DNA of 64,000 nt from Oscillospiraceae bacterium. GTDB lineage: Bacteria > Bacillota > Clostridia > Oscillospirales > CAG-272. The notes beneath the pieces were generated by a model that had not been told where the DNA came from, did not search any database, and was given only the letters and a program-made list of their open reading frames with translations. Positions 20,039-28,987 of this stretch are shown here, piece by piece. The DNA is taken from the NCBI GenBank assembly GCA_015064385.1, contig SVSI01000001.1, positions 29,637 to 93,636 on the forward strand, given 5' to 3'. Each line of letters starts with the position of its first letter. Positions within the stretch are counted from its first letter, which is position 1. The position numbers and the translations under genes were made by a program.

Positions 20039-21376
20039 ATGGCTAAGATAAATCTTGATTTTAACAAAACGGTAGGCAAAATAAAGCCGATGCACGCGGT
20101 GGGACAACCGCCCTTTTCGGGGTGCTCTGACAGACATATGCACTATCTTAGTGACGCCGCAATTCCGTACTCCCGTCTTCACGATGTGGGCGGAGCATAC
20201 GGCGCAAACCGTTTCGTCGATATTCCGAACATCTTTCGTGACTTTGATGCCGACGAAAACGACCCGGCTTCCTACGATTTTGCCTTTACCGACTGTTTGC
20301 TCTCAGCTCTTCATAAGTATAACTGCGAACCGATCTTCCGCCTTGGAGTGACTATCGAAAATCAACAGCACATAAAGGCGTATAGAATTTTTCCGCCTGC
20401 GGATTACGGAAAATGGGCGAGGATCTGCGAGCATATCATAAGTCATTATAACTACGGTTGGGCGGACGGCTTTGAGTACGGTATAAAATATTGGGAAATA
20501 TGGAACGAGCCCGATTTTTCGCCGTTTGTTGAGCGAAATACGATGTGGAAGGGTAGCGATACAGATTTTTTCAGACTCTACGAGGTCGCCGCAAAGCACT
20601 TGAAAAACATCTTCGGTGACGAAATAAAGGTCGGCGGTTACGCCTCGTGTGGATTTGAGGGTATATGGCTTGATCCCAAAAAGCATGCTGTTGACGCCGA
20701 AAAACGCGAGATCAAGCATCATAACGTGCAGTACGCGCTCGACTTTTTCTACGGTTTTTTCGATCATATTAAAAAGACGGGTACGCCGATCGACTTTTTC
20801 TCTTGGCACAGCTATCTCGATACTCCCGACGTCGAGGTTATGGCAGATTTTCTCGAAAGAGAGCTGACAAAGCTCGGCTATGCAGGTCTTGAAACTCAAC
20901 TGAACGAGTGGAATAATGCCGCCGCGTGGACACCCGGTACGAGAGGAACGTCCTTTGCTTCCGCACACGCCGCCGCTATGATGTGTGCCTTGCAGAACAA
21001 AAAGGTTGTGAATATTTGTTGCTACTACGACGCCCGTATCGGCGTCGGAGATTACGCCGGAATGTTCAGTCCCTTGAACTATAAGCCGTTCTGCACCTAC
21101 TATTCGTTTAAAGCGTTCGGCGAGCTTTACAGGCTCGGCAGTCAGGTCGAGTGCTCCTGCGACAAAGAAGGAGTTTACGCCGTAGGCGCGACCGACGGCG
21201 AGAAAAAGGCTCTGCTTCTGACGAATATAGGAGAGGATGTTGAGATGTGTATCGGACTTCCCGAAAATATGAAGGCTTATCTTATTGATCAGGAGCATTT
21301 TATGACCGAGACCGAGATAGACTGTGGAGGATTCGTTTTGAAAAGGAGCGAAACGGTATTTTTTAAGAATTACTAA
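20039..21376 (+). CDS. GH39-like glycoside hydrolase (GH-A clan)
   Basis: KYWEIWNEPDFSPF, SRLHDVGG, TQLNEWNNAAAW (candidate acid/base and nucleophile Glu). Confidence 0.75.
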   Translation: MAKINLDFNKTVGKIKPMHAVGQPPFSGCSDRHMHYLSDAAIPYSRLHDVGGAYGANRFVDIPNIFRDFDADENDPASYDFAFTDCLLSALHKYNCEPIFRLGVTIENQQHIKAYRIFPPADYGKWARICEHIISHYNYGWADGFEYGIKYWEIWNEPDFSPFVERNTMWKGSDTDFFRLYEVAAKHLKNIFGDEIKVGGYASCGFEGIWLDPKKHAVDAEKREIKHHNVQYALDFFYGFFDHIKKTGTPIDFFSWHSYLDTPDVEVMADFLERELTKLGYAGLETQLNEWNNAAAWTPGTRGTSFASAHAAAMMCALQNKKVVNICCYYDARIGVGDYAGMFSPLNYKPFCTYYSFKAFGELYRLGSQVECSCDKEGVYAVGATDGEKKALLLTNIGEDVEMCIGLPENMKAYLIDQEHFMTETEIDCGGFVLKRSETVFFKNY

Positions 21377-21520
21377 ACGCGAACCCACAGACGGTGATAC
21401 TGGCACGGAATTTCTTAATATTTTAATATTATCTCGGGAAAAATCGTAATATAATTACTTGTAAATCTAAATTCGTTGTGTTACCATAAGGTCAAAGATG
21501 AGCTTGAAAGGACATTTGTT

Positions 21521-22900
21521 ATGGATAACAAAATTACGGTTTCGGTAAAAGATTTCGGCGTGGTGGCGGGAAGCGACGAGCTTCAGAGCCCTGCCATTCA
21601 GAGGGCGCTTGATCACGTGTTCCTTGCCGGCGGCGGAGAGGTACAGATACCCGAGGGTGTTTACACGGTCGGCGGACTTCGTATTCGCTCGAACACCACT
21701 CTGCACCTGCTTGAAAATGCGGTTCTTAAGGGAACGCGCAATCCCGAGGACTATTCGATACTCAAAAACGACAAAATAGAGCCGGTCGATCCTGCTATGC
21801 TCGACGATAGCTGCTGGAAGAGAGTCGGCGGCGCGCCCGAACAGCTTCATAAATGGGCGAGCCGTTGGCACAACGGACTCATTCGCGCGTATCACGCCGA
21901 AAATATTGCTATAATCGGAGAGGCGGGCTCGGTCATCGACGGCTCCAACTGTTACGACGCGCTCGGCGAAGAATTTTACAGAGGTCCGCAGGGTATAAGT
22001 ATCGTAAACTGCGAAAACGTAGTTCTTCGAGGATATAAAACCAAGGACACGGGCAACTGGGCAGAGTCTATCTGGAATACGAATAATATTCTTGTTGAAA
22101 ACGTAATAAACGAGGCGGGACACGACGGAGTCCACATCACCACCTGCGAGGACGTTATAATCAGAAACTGTGAGTTCTATACGGGTGACGACTGCGTTGC
22201 GGGATACAACAATAAAAACGTGCTCGTTGAGGATTGCGAGATAAACAGCGCCTGCTCAGCTTTCCGTTTCAGCGGAAGTAACGTGCTTGTCCACCGCTGC
22301 CATATATTCTCCCCGCCCAAATTCTATTTCAGAGGACGTCTTACCAAAGAGGAAAAAGAAGCCGGCATTTCCGCAAACGAGGGTCAGCACTATAAAGATA
22401 ACGAGAGAACCATGCTCAGTGTGTTTACCTACTATGCAGAACTTGCAACCAATATATACAATCTCGGTACGAACATAACGATCCGCGACTGTCTTATCGA
22501 AAACGCGGACAGATTCCTTAACTACAACTATTCGGGCAATGCCCAGTGGCAGATGGGCAAGCCGATGCTTGACATTAAGTTTATGAACGTCAAGGCGAGC
22601 GGTATCGTTATGCCGAGTGCGGCTTACGGCGATCCCGACCAAAGAGTGTCGGTAACCCTTGAAAACGTTGACTTTTCGTTCAAGGAGGGCTGCGAGGACA
22701 CTACCTTCCTGCTTGCAAGATACTACGATAAGATAAAATTCAAAAACGTTACCGTAAGAAACTGCAAGTGCGATCATCTTGTAAAAGCATTTAACTCCGA
22801 AAAGAACGGCGATGTTGAGTTTATAAACGTCAGAACCCATCTTGAAGAGGACAAGCTCGTTAGATACACCGACGAGCCCTTTGATTACAAAGCAATATAA
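21521..22900 (+). CDS. GH28-like / pectate-lyase-superfamily beta-helix protein
   Basis: IPEGVYTVGGLRIRSNTTLHL, NCEFYTGDDCVAGYNNKNVLVEDC. Confidence 0.8.
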   Translation: MDNKITVSVKDFGVVAGSDELQSPAIQRALDHVFLAGGGEVQIPEGVYTVGGLRIRSNTTLHLLENAVLKGTRNPEDYSILKNDKIEPVDPAMLDDSCWKRVGGAPEQLHKWASRWHNGLIRAYHAENIAIIGEAGSVIDGSNCYDALGEEFYRGPQGISIVNCENVVLRGYKTKDTGNWAESIWNTNNILVENVINEAGHDGVHITTCEDVIIRNCEFYTGDDCVAGYNNKNVLVEDCEINSACSAFRFSGSNVLVHRCHIFSPPKFYFRGRLTKEEKEAGISANEGQHYKDNERTMLSVFTYYAELATNIYNLGTNITIRDCLIENADRFLNYNYSGNAQWQMGKPMLDIKFMNVKASGIVMPSAAYGDPDQRVSVTLENVDFSFKEGCEDTTFLLARYYDKIKFKNVTVRNCKCDHLVKAFNSEKNGDVEFINVRTHLEEDKLVRYTDEPFDYKAI

Positions 22901-22904
22901 AAAG

Positions 22905-22936
22905 AAAGGAACGAAGCTCTTGCCTCGTTCCTTTTT
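22905..22936 (+). terminator. Intrinsic terminator (bidirectional)
   Basis: AAAGGAACGA-loop-TCGTTCCTTTTT. Confidence 0.75.
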
Positions 22937-23721
22937 CATTGCTGGGCTCTTTCCTCCGATGGAAGCTTGTCGAAATGTGCCTTGTAATTTCGCCAAAAGG
23001 TCGGATAGCTTTTATATCCAAGCGCTTCGCACACCTCTCGCGGCGATGCACCCTTTTCGAGCATTGAGCGTGCCTTGTACATCTTTTTCGTGTTGACGTA
23101 GTGCATGAGCCCGGTCTGCATCGTTTTAGAAAATACGTGACAAAGATGCGCACGCGAAACGAACATCGCGTCTGCAATAGACTGCGCCCCGAGATCTGCG
23201 GTGATGTTACGGTTTATATATCCTATCGTGTTTTTCACCAGAGAAGGCATTGTGTTTTTGTTGCAGTCGCTTTCTGCGTTGTTGTACGCGGTGTCATAGA
23301 TAACCGTTATGAAAAGCTCCGTTATGAATGCGCAAAGCAGAGCATAAAACGATTCGGGTGGATATTTTTTGCCGTAGAGTTCAAGCTTGGAGAAAAGCTC
23401 GCGGACCTTGTTGCCGACCAAAAAGTGAACGGGAGAGTTTTTGTTTATTGGTATCGGTATAAGCGATTTTGGGAAATAGAGGACGACGCGGTCGTACGCC
23501 GCGTCTTTCGGAACGTTCATTAGATGCCATTTTCCGGGCGGAATGAGAAAAAGTGTATTTTCGGAAACGTCATAGACCTCGTCCTCAATGACAAAATTAC
23601 CCACGCCGGTGTAAACGAAAATTATTTCGTACAGGGCGTGTACGTTATTCTCAAAATGCCTGGTAACCCCGGCGTTTTGTCTGGTCACCGAATAATTTAT
23701 CTCGTTGTACACGAATCTCAT
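22936..23721 (-). CDS. AraC family transcriptional regulator
   Basis: GASPREVCEALGYKSYPTFWRNYKAHFDKLPSE; start at 23721. Confidence 0.88.
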   Translation of the reverse strand: MRFVYNEINYSVTRQNAGVTRHFENNVHALYEIIFVYTGVGNFVIEDEVYDVSENTLFLIPPGKWHLMNVPKDAAYDRVVLYFPKSLIPIPINKNSPVHFLVGNKVRELFSKLELYGKKYPPESFYALLCAFITELFITVIYDTAYNNAESDCNKNTMPSLVKNTIGYINRNITADLGAQSIADAMFVSRAHLCHVFSKTMQTGLMHYVNTKKMYKARSMLEKGASPREVCEALGYKSYPTFWRNYKAHFDKLPSEERAQQ

Positions 23722-23991
23722 TTTTGTCCCTCCCCGCAATTGTAAATTTATTTTATCATACTCGAACACAAAATGCAATGCTTCTCGGAAAAAATTCAAA
23801 AAAATTAAATTTTTTTCTGAAAATCTACTTTTGTATAACAAAACGAAATGCCTTTGGCACTTTTGATGTTGAAGATACACCAAATAAGAGTATAATGTAA
23901 TTAACGCGGTAACGTTTCTCTGCCTTTTTTGTTGACAAGCGGGGAAAAAGGGTATATAATGTAGTTATTAAACGAAAAAGAGGTAGCTTGT

Positions 23992-26088
23992 ATGAAAAAC
24001 ACTTCAAGATTCACCCGCGTAACGGCGCTTTTGATGACGCTCGTTATGCTTTTGTCCCTTGCGCTCGTAGCGTGCGAAAAGGAGGACGATCTCGGTCCGA
24101 TCACCACTCCGCTTGACGATACACCGCCTGCGGACGATACTCCGGGCACGCCCACCGAGTACGAAACCATCACGATAGCAAAAGCTCTCGAGCTTTGCGG
24201 CGAGGAGGGAAATATTACCGAGGAGCGCTACTATATCCGCGCAAAGATCAAGTCGGTAACTAACCCCCAGTACGGCGCTATGATAATCGAGGACGAGACC
24301 GGAACAATTGACGTTTACGGTACCTATTCGTCCGACGGAAGCGTTGGATACACAGAGTTTGAGTACAAGCCGGTAAAGGGAGACGAGGTCCTTCTTTACT
24401 GTATTCTTCAGAACTATAACGGAACCAAAGAGGTAAAGAATGCGTGGCTCATCGAGTACGTGAACAATCAGGGCAAGCTTGACGTTTCGCAGTACGCTCC
24501 CGCAAGCATTGCCGAGGCAAGAGACGCCGAGGTCGGCGATCCCCTCAAGGTGGACGGTGTCGTTGCACGCATTACCTATGCAAACGGAATGAAGCCGAGC
24601 GGCTTTATCCTCGTTGACGAGACCTCCTCGATCTACGTTTACGACGGCGATGCCGCAGGACGCGTACAGGTCGGTAACAAGGTCGAGGTTGCGGGCAGAA
24701 AGGACATGTGGATCCTTGATAAGGAGCAGGAGAGCGCAAACAAATTCGGATATAAGGGCTGTAATCAGCTTACCGACGTGATCCTCGTTTCTAACGACAA
24801 TAAGACCGACAATGAGTTTGACAAGACGTGGATAGAGGAGAGCACCGTTAAGGACATACTTGAAACTCCCGTTACCGAGGATATTACCACGAAGATCTTC
24901 AAGGTCAACGCGCTCGTTAAAAAGGCGCCCGGAAGCGGCTTTGTAAACTACTATTTCAACGATCTTGACGGTGTTACCGGATCCTATGCATACACTCAGT
25001 GCAACGGATCGGATTTTGCTTGGCTCGACGAGTTCGACGGCAAGATCTGCACGGTATATCTTACCGCGCTCAACGCTAAATCCACGAGCACGGGATGTCT
25101 TTTCAGATTCCTCCCCGTTGCCGTTTATGACGAGGGCTTTACCTTTAACCTCGATAATACCCCCGAGCACGTCGTAAAATATTACGCGCTCGATCAGTTC
25201 AACAAGCTTTATACGGGAAATCCCGAGCTTGAGCTCGTAACGAAGGTGTCCTCCGAGCTTCTCGGATTTACCGACGCAACTATTTCCTACTTCTCGTCCA
25301 ATACCGCTAGCGTATTCTTTACCGAAAAGGACGGCAAGCTCGTTATGGAGTGCGCTGACGCGGGAATGGCTACCGTAACCGTTACGGGAGCATATAACGG
25401 CAAAACTTACAGCACGGAGATAAAGATCACCGTTGCCGATCCCGAAAACATTGATGCAAGTACCGTAAAAGAGGCAATAGACGCACAGCTCGACGAGACT
25501 GTTGACGTAGTCGGAATAATCGGTCCCTCTCTCGTTAACAGAAACGGCTTCTATCTTATCGACGAGACCGGCGTTATCGCGGTTATCGTCAACGATCTTT
25601 CGGTATTCAAGGAGATCGAGATAGGAAACAAGGTGGTTATTACCGGTAAGCGCGACCTTTTCCACGACGGAGAGGGAAGTCACGCAGGGCAGATAGCCAT
25701 TACGAATGCAAGTGTAAAGGTCAATTTCTACGGCGAGCACGATTACGACACGTCCACGTTCGTAACCGACAAGACTCTCGCAGACTTCTATAAGCTCAGT
25801 GTAAACGATCAGTACTCGACCACGGTATTCGTTCTCAAGGCGACCGTTCTCGTTGAAGGTAATCAGTACTATACCAACCTGAAGCTCACAGACGGCACGA
25901 ACAAAGTGTCTCTCTACTGCTCGAGCGCAAAGCAGTATGAATTCTTGAAGCAGTTCGACGGTCAGGAGATCACCATTGAGATGGCGGCGTGCAACTGGAA
26001 TGATAAGTCTTATTACGCCGGATGTGTTCTTTCGGTCATCACCGAAGACGGCAAGATACTCAATACGCTGAATTTTGATAATAACTAA
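23992..26088 (+). CDS. Surface lipoprotein with repeated OB-fold-like segments and an Ig-like segment
   Basis: Lipobox SLALVAC; recurring VDGVVARIT...GFILVDETSSIYVY / VVGIIGPSL...GFYLIDETGVIAVI pattern. Confidence 0.65.
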   Translation: MKNTSRFTRVTALLMTLVMLLSLALVACEKEDDLGPITTPLDDTPPADDTPGTPTEYETITIAKALELCGEEGNITEERYYIRAKIKSVTNPQYGAMIIEDETGTIDVYGTYSSDGSVGYTEFEYKPVKGDEVLLYCILQNYNGTKEVKNAWLIEYVNNQGKLDVSQYAPASIAEARDAEVGDPLKVDGVVARITYANGMKPSGFILVDETSSIYVYDGDAAGRVQVGNKVEVAGRKDMWILDKEQESANKFGYKGCNQLTDVILVSNDNKTDNEFDKTWIEESTVKDILETPVTEDITTKIFKVNALVKKAPGSGFVNYYFNDLDGVTGSYAYTQCNGSDFAWLDEFDGKICTVYLTALNAKSTSTGCLFRFLPVAVYDEGFTFNLDNTPEHVVKYYALDQFNKLYTGNPELELVTKVSSELLGFTDATISYFSSNTASVFFTEKDGKLVMECADAGMATVTVTGAYNGKTYSTEIKITVADPENIDASTVKEAIDAQLDETVDVVGIIGPSLVNRNGFYLIDETGVIAVIVNDLSVFKEIEIGNKVVITGKRDLFHDGEGSHAGQIAITNASVKVNFYGEHDYDTSTFVTDKTLADFYKLSVNDQYSTTVFVLKATVLVEGNQYYTNLKLTDGTNKVSLYCSSAKQYEFLKQFDGQEITIEMAACNWNDKSYYAGCVLSVITEDGKILNTLNFDNN

Positions 26089-26102
26089 GCAAGGAAGCAG
26101 TG

Positions 26103-26131
26103 AAAACCCCGCAGATGTCCGCGGGGTTTTC
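26103..26131 (+). terminator. Intrinsic terminator
   Basis: AACCCCGCAGATGTCCGCGGGGTTTTC. Confidence 0.75.
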
Positions 26132-26258
26132 GTTTAAGTTGTAAAATATATAATTTTTGGCAAAAGAAAGCCGAGTTTGTGGCTTTTTGAATATAAGGGG
26201 ACGAATTCGTCGCACGATGTGTGGTATAATGGCACTGAAAATGAAAAAGAGGTGTAGT

Positions 26259-26552
26259 ATGGATAAAAAGCAAGATTTAAGAGAACAGAATGAAAACTGC
26301 GGCGAGGAAGCGAAGATATGTAATATGTGCGGAAAGGTTTTCGATTTTTGGGACACAAATGAGAACTTCTGCTTTGACTGTTATATCGGATACGGCTCCT
26401 CGTACGATCTCCAGCGATTGCGGTTGAATTTATGCTGTGACTGCTTTGATAAGGTGCTCGACTGGATGCTCCCTCAGTGTAAGATCAACCCGATGACCGA
26501 GTATGATCTGCACAGCGAGTTTAGTATTGAGGACGTTGATACGGACGTTTGA
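26259..26552 (+). CDS. Small CxxC zinc-ribbon-like protein
   Basis: CNMCGKVF...CFDC...CCDCF; start ATG 26259. Confidence 0.55.
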   Translation: MDKKQDLREQNENCGEEAKICNMCGKVFDFWDTNENFCFDCYIGYGSSYDLQRLRLNLCCDCFDKVLDWMLPQCKINPMTEYDLHSEFSIEDVDTDV

Positions 26553-27261
26553 CAATAGGAGTGAAGGCTACCACAAACCCCTCATCGACTTCAAGATGTA
26601 CGACAACGACGGCATCGGCTCGCTTCAGACGGCGGTATCGCCCGAATTCAATATGGGCGAGGCGGCGACGATGCTTGACGAGTACGAGGGTGGGCATCAG
26701 AATTATCCCATAGCGCACGATGTGGTCGATAGGTTTGTAAGAGATTACAAATCGGGCAGAAAAACCGTACTGCCTCCTCCCGGCAAGCAATTTTCGCTGA
26801 GGAATAACAGCAAAGGTATTGCAAAGGGAAGAAAATCGTACTATAATGAATACGCAAGCAACGTAATGCAGTGGGCACACAGTCCAAGCACCGAAGAAGG
26901 AGACGTCAATTATTTTAACAAACACAGAAAAGAATACGGTTTGGTGAAAGCCACAACAGATGGATATATTGAACTATTTACAGGAACATACGAGGAGGTT
27001 AGGCAAAGATATGAGCAGTCCTACGAACAAAGAACTGTCGAGATTTATGGGGATTCTTTCGTATTTCGAGCTGACGAAGGAGGAAATCTTCGCAATTTGC
27101 CATATGTTGGAGACAACGGAAGCTATGGAAGAGGTGGCGACTCGTCTGAAAACAAATATGACAACGCGCGAGGTGAAGAATATCTGCGGAGAGGTAATAA
27201 TGAAAGTGAAAAATATTCCCTCCGAAACAGAACCCAAGCAGTAAGACAGATGCTTATGTAA
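26553..27261 (+). pseudogene. Fragment resembling large polyvalent proteins of phages/conjugative elements
   Basis: No clear start in this part of the ORF; QFSLRN and EKYSLRN motifs, low-complexity NGSYGRGGDSSENKYDNARG. Confidence 0.4.
27011..27244 (+). CDS. Small hypothetical protein overlapping the fragment in another frame
   Basis: GAGGAGG upstream of ATG 27011; MSSPTNKELSRFMGILSYFELTKEEIFAICHMLETTEAMEEVATRLK. Confidence 0.45.
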   Translation: MSSPTNKELSRFMGILSYFELTKEEIFAICHMLETTEAMEEVATRLKTNMTTREVKNICGEVIMKVKNIPSETEPKQ

Positions 27262-27274
27262 CGGCGAAAAAATG

Positions 27275-27296
27275 TCGTGACAAATTCGTGACAAAT
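27275..27296. repeat. Tandem 11-bp direct repeat TCGTGACAAAT x2
   Basis: TCGTGACAAAT at 27275-27285 and 27286-27296. Confidence 0.85.
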
Positions 27297-27367
27297 TTTT
27301 ATGCAGAAATATCAGTATTTTTAATGTTTTTTCTGCTTAAACGGACGCGGTAAAACAAAACAAAAAC

Positions 27368-27406
27368 CCCGAAACTATGGGATTTTTCCGTAGTTTCGGG
27401 ATTTTT
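27368..27406. terminator. Intrinsic terminator-like hairpin
   Basis: CCCGAAACTA...TAGTTTCGGGATTTTT. Confidence 0.7.
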
Positions 27407-27413
27407 ATATTTT

Positions 27414-27756
27414 ACGGAGAAGGAGGGATTTACGAACCCAACGCGGGCGTCGTGCGGCGGTTGCTGCTCACCTCATCTGCCGCCCGCTTTTGCAAATTGC
27501 CTGCGGCAATTCGCGGGGTTCTGCATCGTGTAAATTCACTATAAAAAACAAAAGAACGAGCAGTTGCTCGTTCTTTGTTTTTTTACGGAGAAGGAGAGAT
27601 TTACGAACGTAGGCGCGGGCGTCGTGAGGTGATTGCCGTTCATCTCGTTTTCCGCCCGCTACGGCAAATTGCCTTTGGCAATTTACGGGGTTCTGCATCG
27701 TGTAAGTTCACTATAAAAAACAAAAGAACGAGCAGTTGCTCGTTCTTTGTTTTTTT
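27414..27756 (-). repeat. Two tandem ~171-172 bp repeats derived from the tRNA-Ser 3' end and its terminator
   Basis: ACGGAGAAGGAG(G/A)GATTTACGAAC at 27414 and 27585; AAAGAACGAGCAGTTGCTCGTTCTTT hairpin in each. Confidence 0.85.
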
Positions 27757-27757
27757 A

Positions 27758-27846
27758 CGGAGAAGGAGGGATTTGAACCCTCGCGCCGCTATAAACGACC
27801 TACACCCTTAGCAGGGGCGCCTCTTCGGCCTCTTGAGTACTTCTCC
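27758..27846 (-). tRNA. tRNA-Ser (GCT), no encoded CCA
   Basis: GGAGAAGTACTCAAGAGGCCGAAGAGGCGCCCCTGCTAAGGGTGTAGG...GAGGGTTCAAATCCCTCCTTCTCCG. Confidence 0.95.
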
Positions 27847-28033
27847 AAGGTTATCGTCGGTCGCAACATAAATTCTACCACATCTTTGGGCGTTTTACAA
27901 TACCTAAAAATGTTAAATTTGTGTGAACGCTCCTTTTTTATAATGTTATTGCAATTTTTGTAAAAACGTGCTATAATTATCTTTAATTAAGGTCGAATAT
28001 GTCCCCAAATGTTTTTAGAAGGAGAAAAAGCCA

Positions 28034-28903
28034 ATGTACGAGCTGAAAATATCCTTTTTCGGACCGTTTACGCTGTCCTTTGGCGAAAGCGTACTTCGGG
28101 AAGACTCCCTTCGCTCACACAAACAGTGGCGGCTTATAAAATATCTTCTGCTTAATCGCGACCGCGCTGTAGAACGTCGCGAGCTTATCGACGCCACCTT
28201 CGGCTACGGCGCGTACTTCGGCGAGAGCGAAAAGGCACTCAACGCCCTAAACGCCATTCTCCACCGAGCGAGAGGAACGCTTGAAAAAGCAGGGATCCCC
28301 GTACATATAAAACACTTATCCGGAAAGTACTTTGCAGAGCTTCCTGACGGGGCAGAGATCGACCGCGATTGCTTTGAGCAGCTCGTGTCCGCCGTCTTTT
28401 CCGGGGGCGACGTTCGCAGTATAAAGGAAAAGGCGCTCAAAGCATCGGAGATCTATCGCGGTTTTTTCCTCGACGGAAATTATTTTGACGAAAAAAACAA
28501 GCTTTCGGGCGAAAAATATCATTCGGATTACAAGCGCGTTATGTCCGTTCTTTTCGGAGCACTGCGCAGAGAAGAAAGCTTTTCGCTTTTAGCGAAAATA
28601 TCGCGTCGCGCCATAGAGATAGATCCTATGTGTCAGGATTTTTACGTCGAATATATCGGTGCGCTTCTTTCGGCGGGTGATATCATCGGCGCGAAAAAAG
28701 AATATCTTGCCGCGTCTGAGTTTTTTGAAAGCAAAACGTCGGTTATAATCTCCGGGGAGTTCAGAGAGCTCGGCAAAAAGCTGGACACAAAGAACGAAAC
28801 GGCGGTTTTACTGCCTAAAGAGTACGCAGACAGAGAGCAGGCGGTGTCGGATGCCGTATCGAAAGTACTTGACGGTGCAAAAGTGAGGATCTCGCTTATT
28901 TAA
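28034..28903 (+). CDS. BTAD/SARP-like transcriptional regulator
   Basis: N-terminal winged-helix-like segment FFGPFTLSFGES...RRELIDATFG; C-terminal BTAD-like TPR helices. Confidence 0.7.
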   Translation: MYELKISFFGPFTLSFGESVLREDSLRSHKQWRLIKYLLLNRDRAVERRELIDATFGYGAYFGESEKALNALNAILHRARGTLEKAGIPVHIKHLSGKYFAELPDGAEIDRDCFEQLVSAVFSGGDVRSIKEKALKASEIYRGFFLDGNYFDEKNKLSGEKYHSDYKRVMSVLFGALRREESFSLLAKISRRAIEIDPMCQDFYVEYIGALLSAGDIIGAKKEYLAASEFFESKTSVIISGEFRELGKKLDTKNETAVLLPKEYADREQAVSDAVSKVLDGAKVRISLI

Positions 28904-28987
28904 TTTACATTTTAACCTATGAAAAAATGTAAAATGGTGCTATAATATATTAAAATACGGTTTATTGCCGCAAAAGTGAGTTTAAGT

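Noticed and set aside
24004-25740. 578-aa minus-strand ORF
   Set aside because: Antisense to the OB-fold lipoprotein; low-complexity hydrophobic/Arg pattern typical of shadow ORFs.
27575-27811. 78-aa ORF ending RRRRDLNPRAAINDLHP
   Set aside because: Common spurious ORF running antisense through a tRNA-Ser gene.
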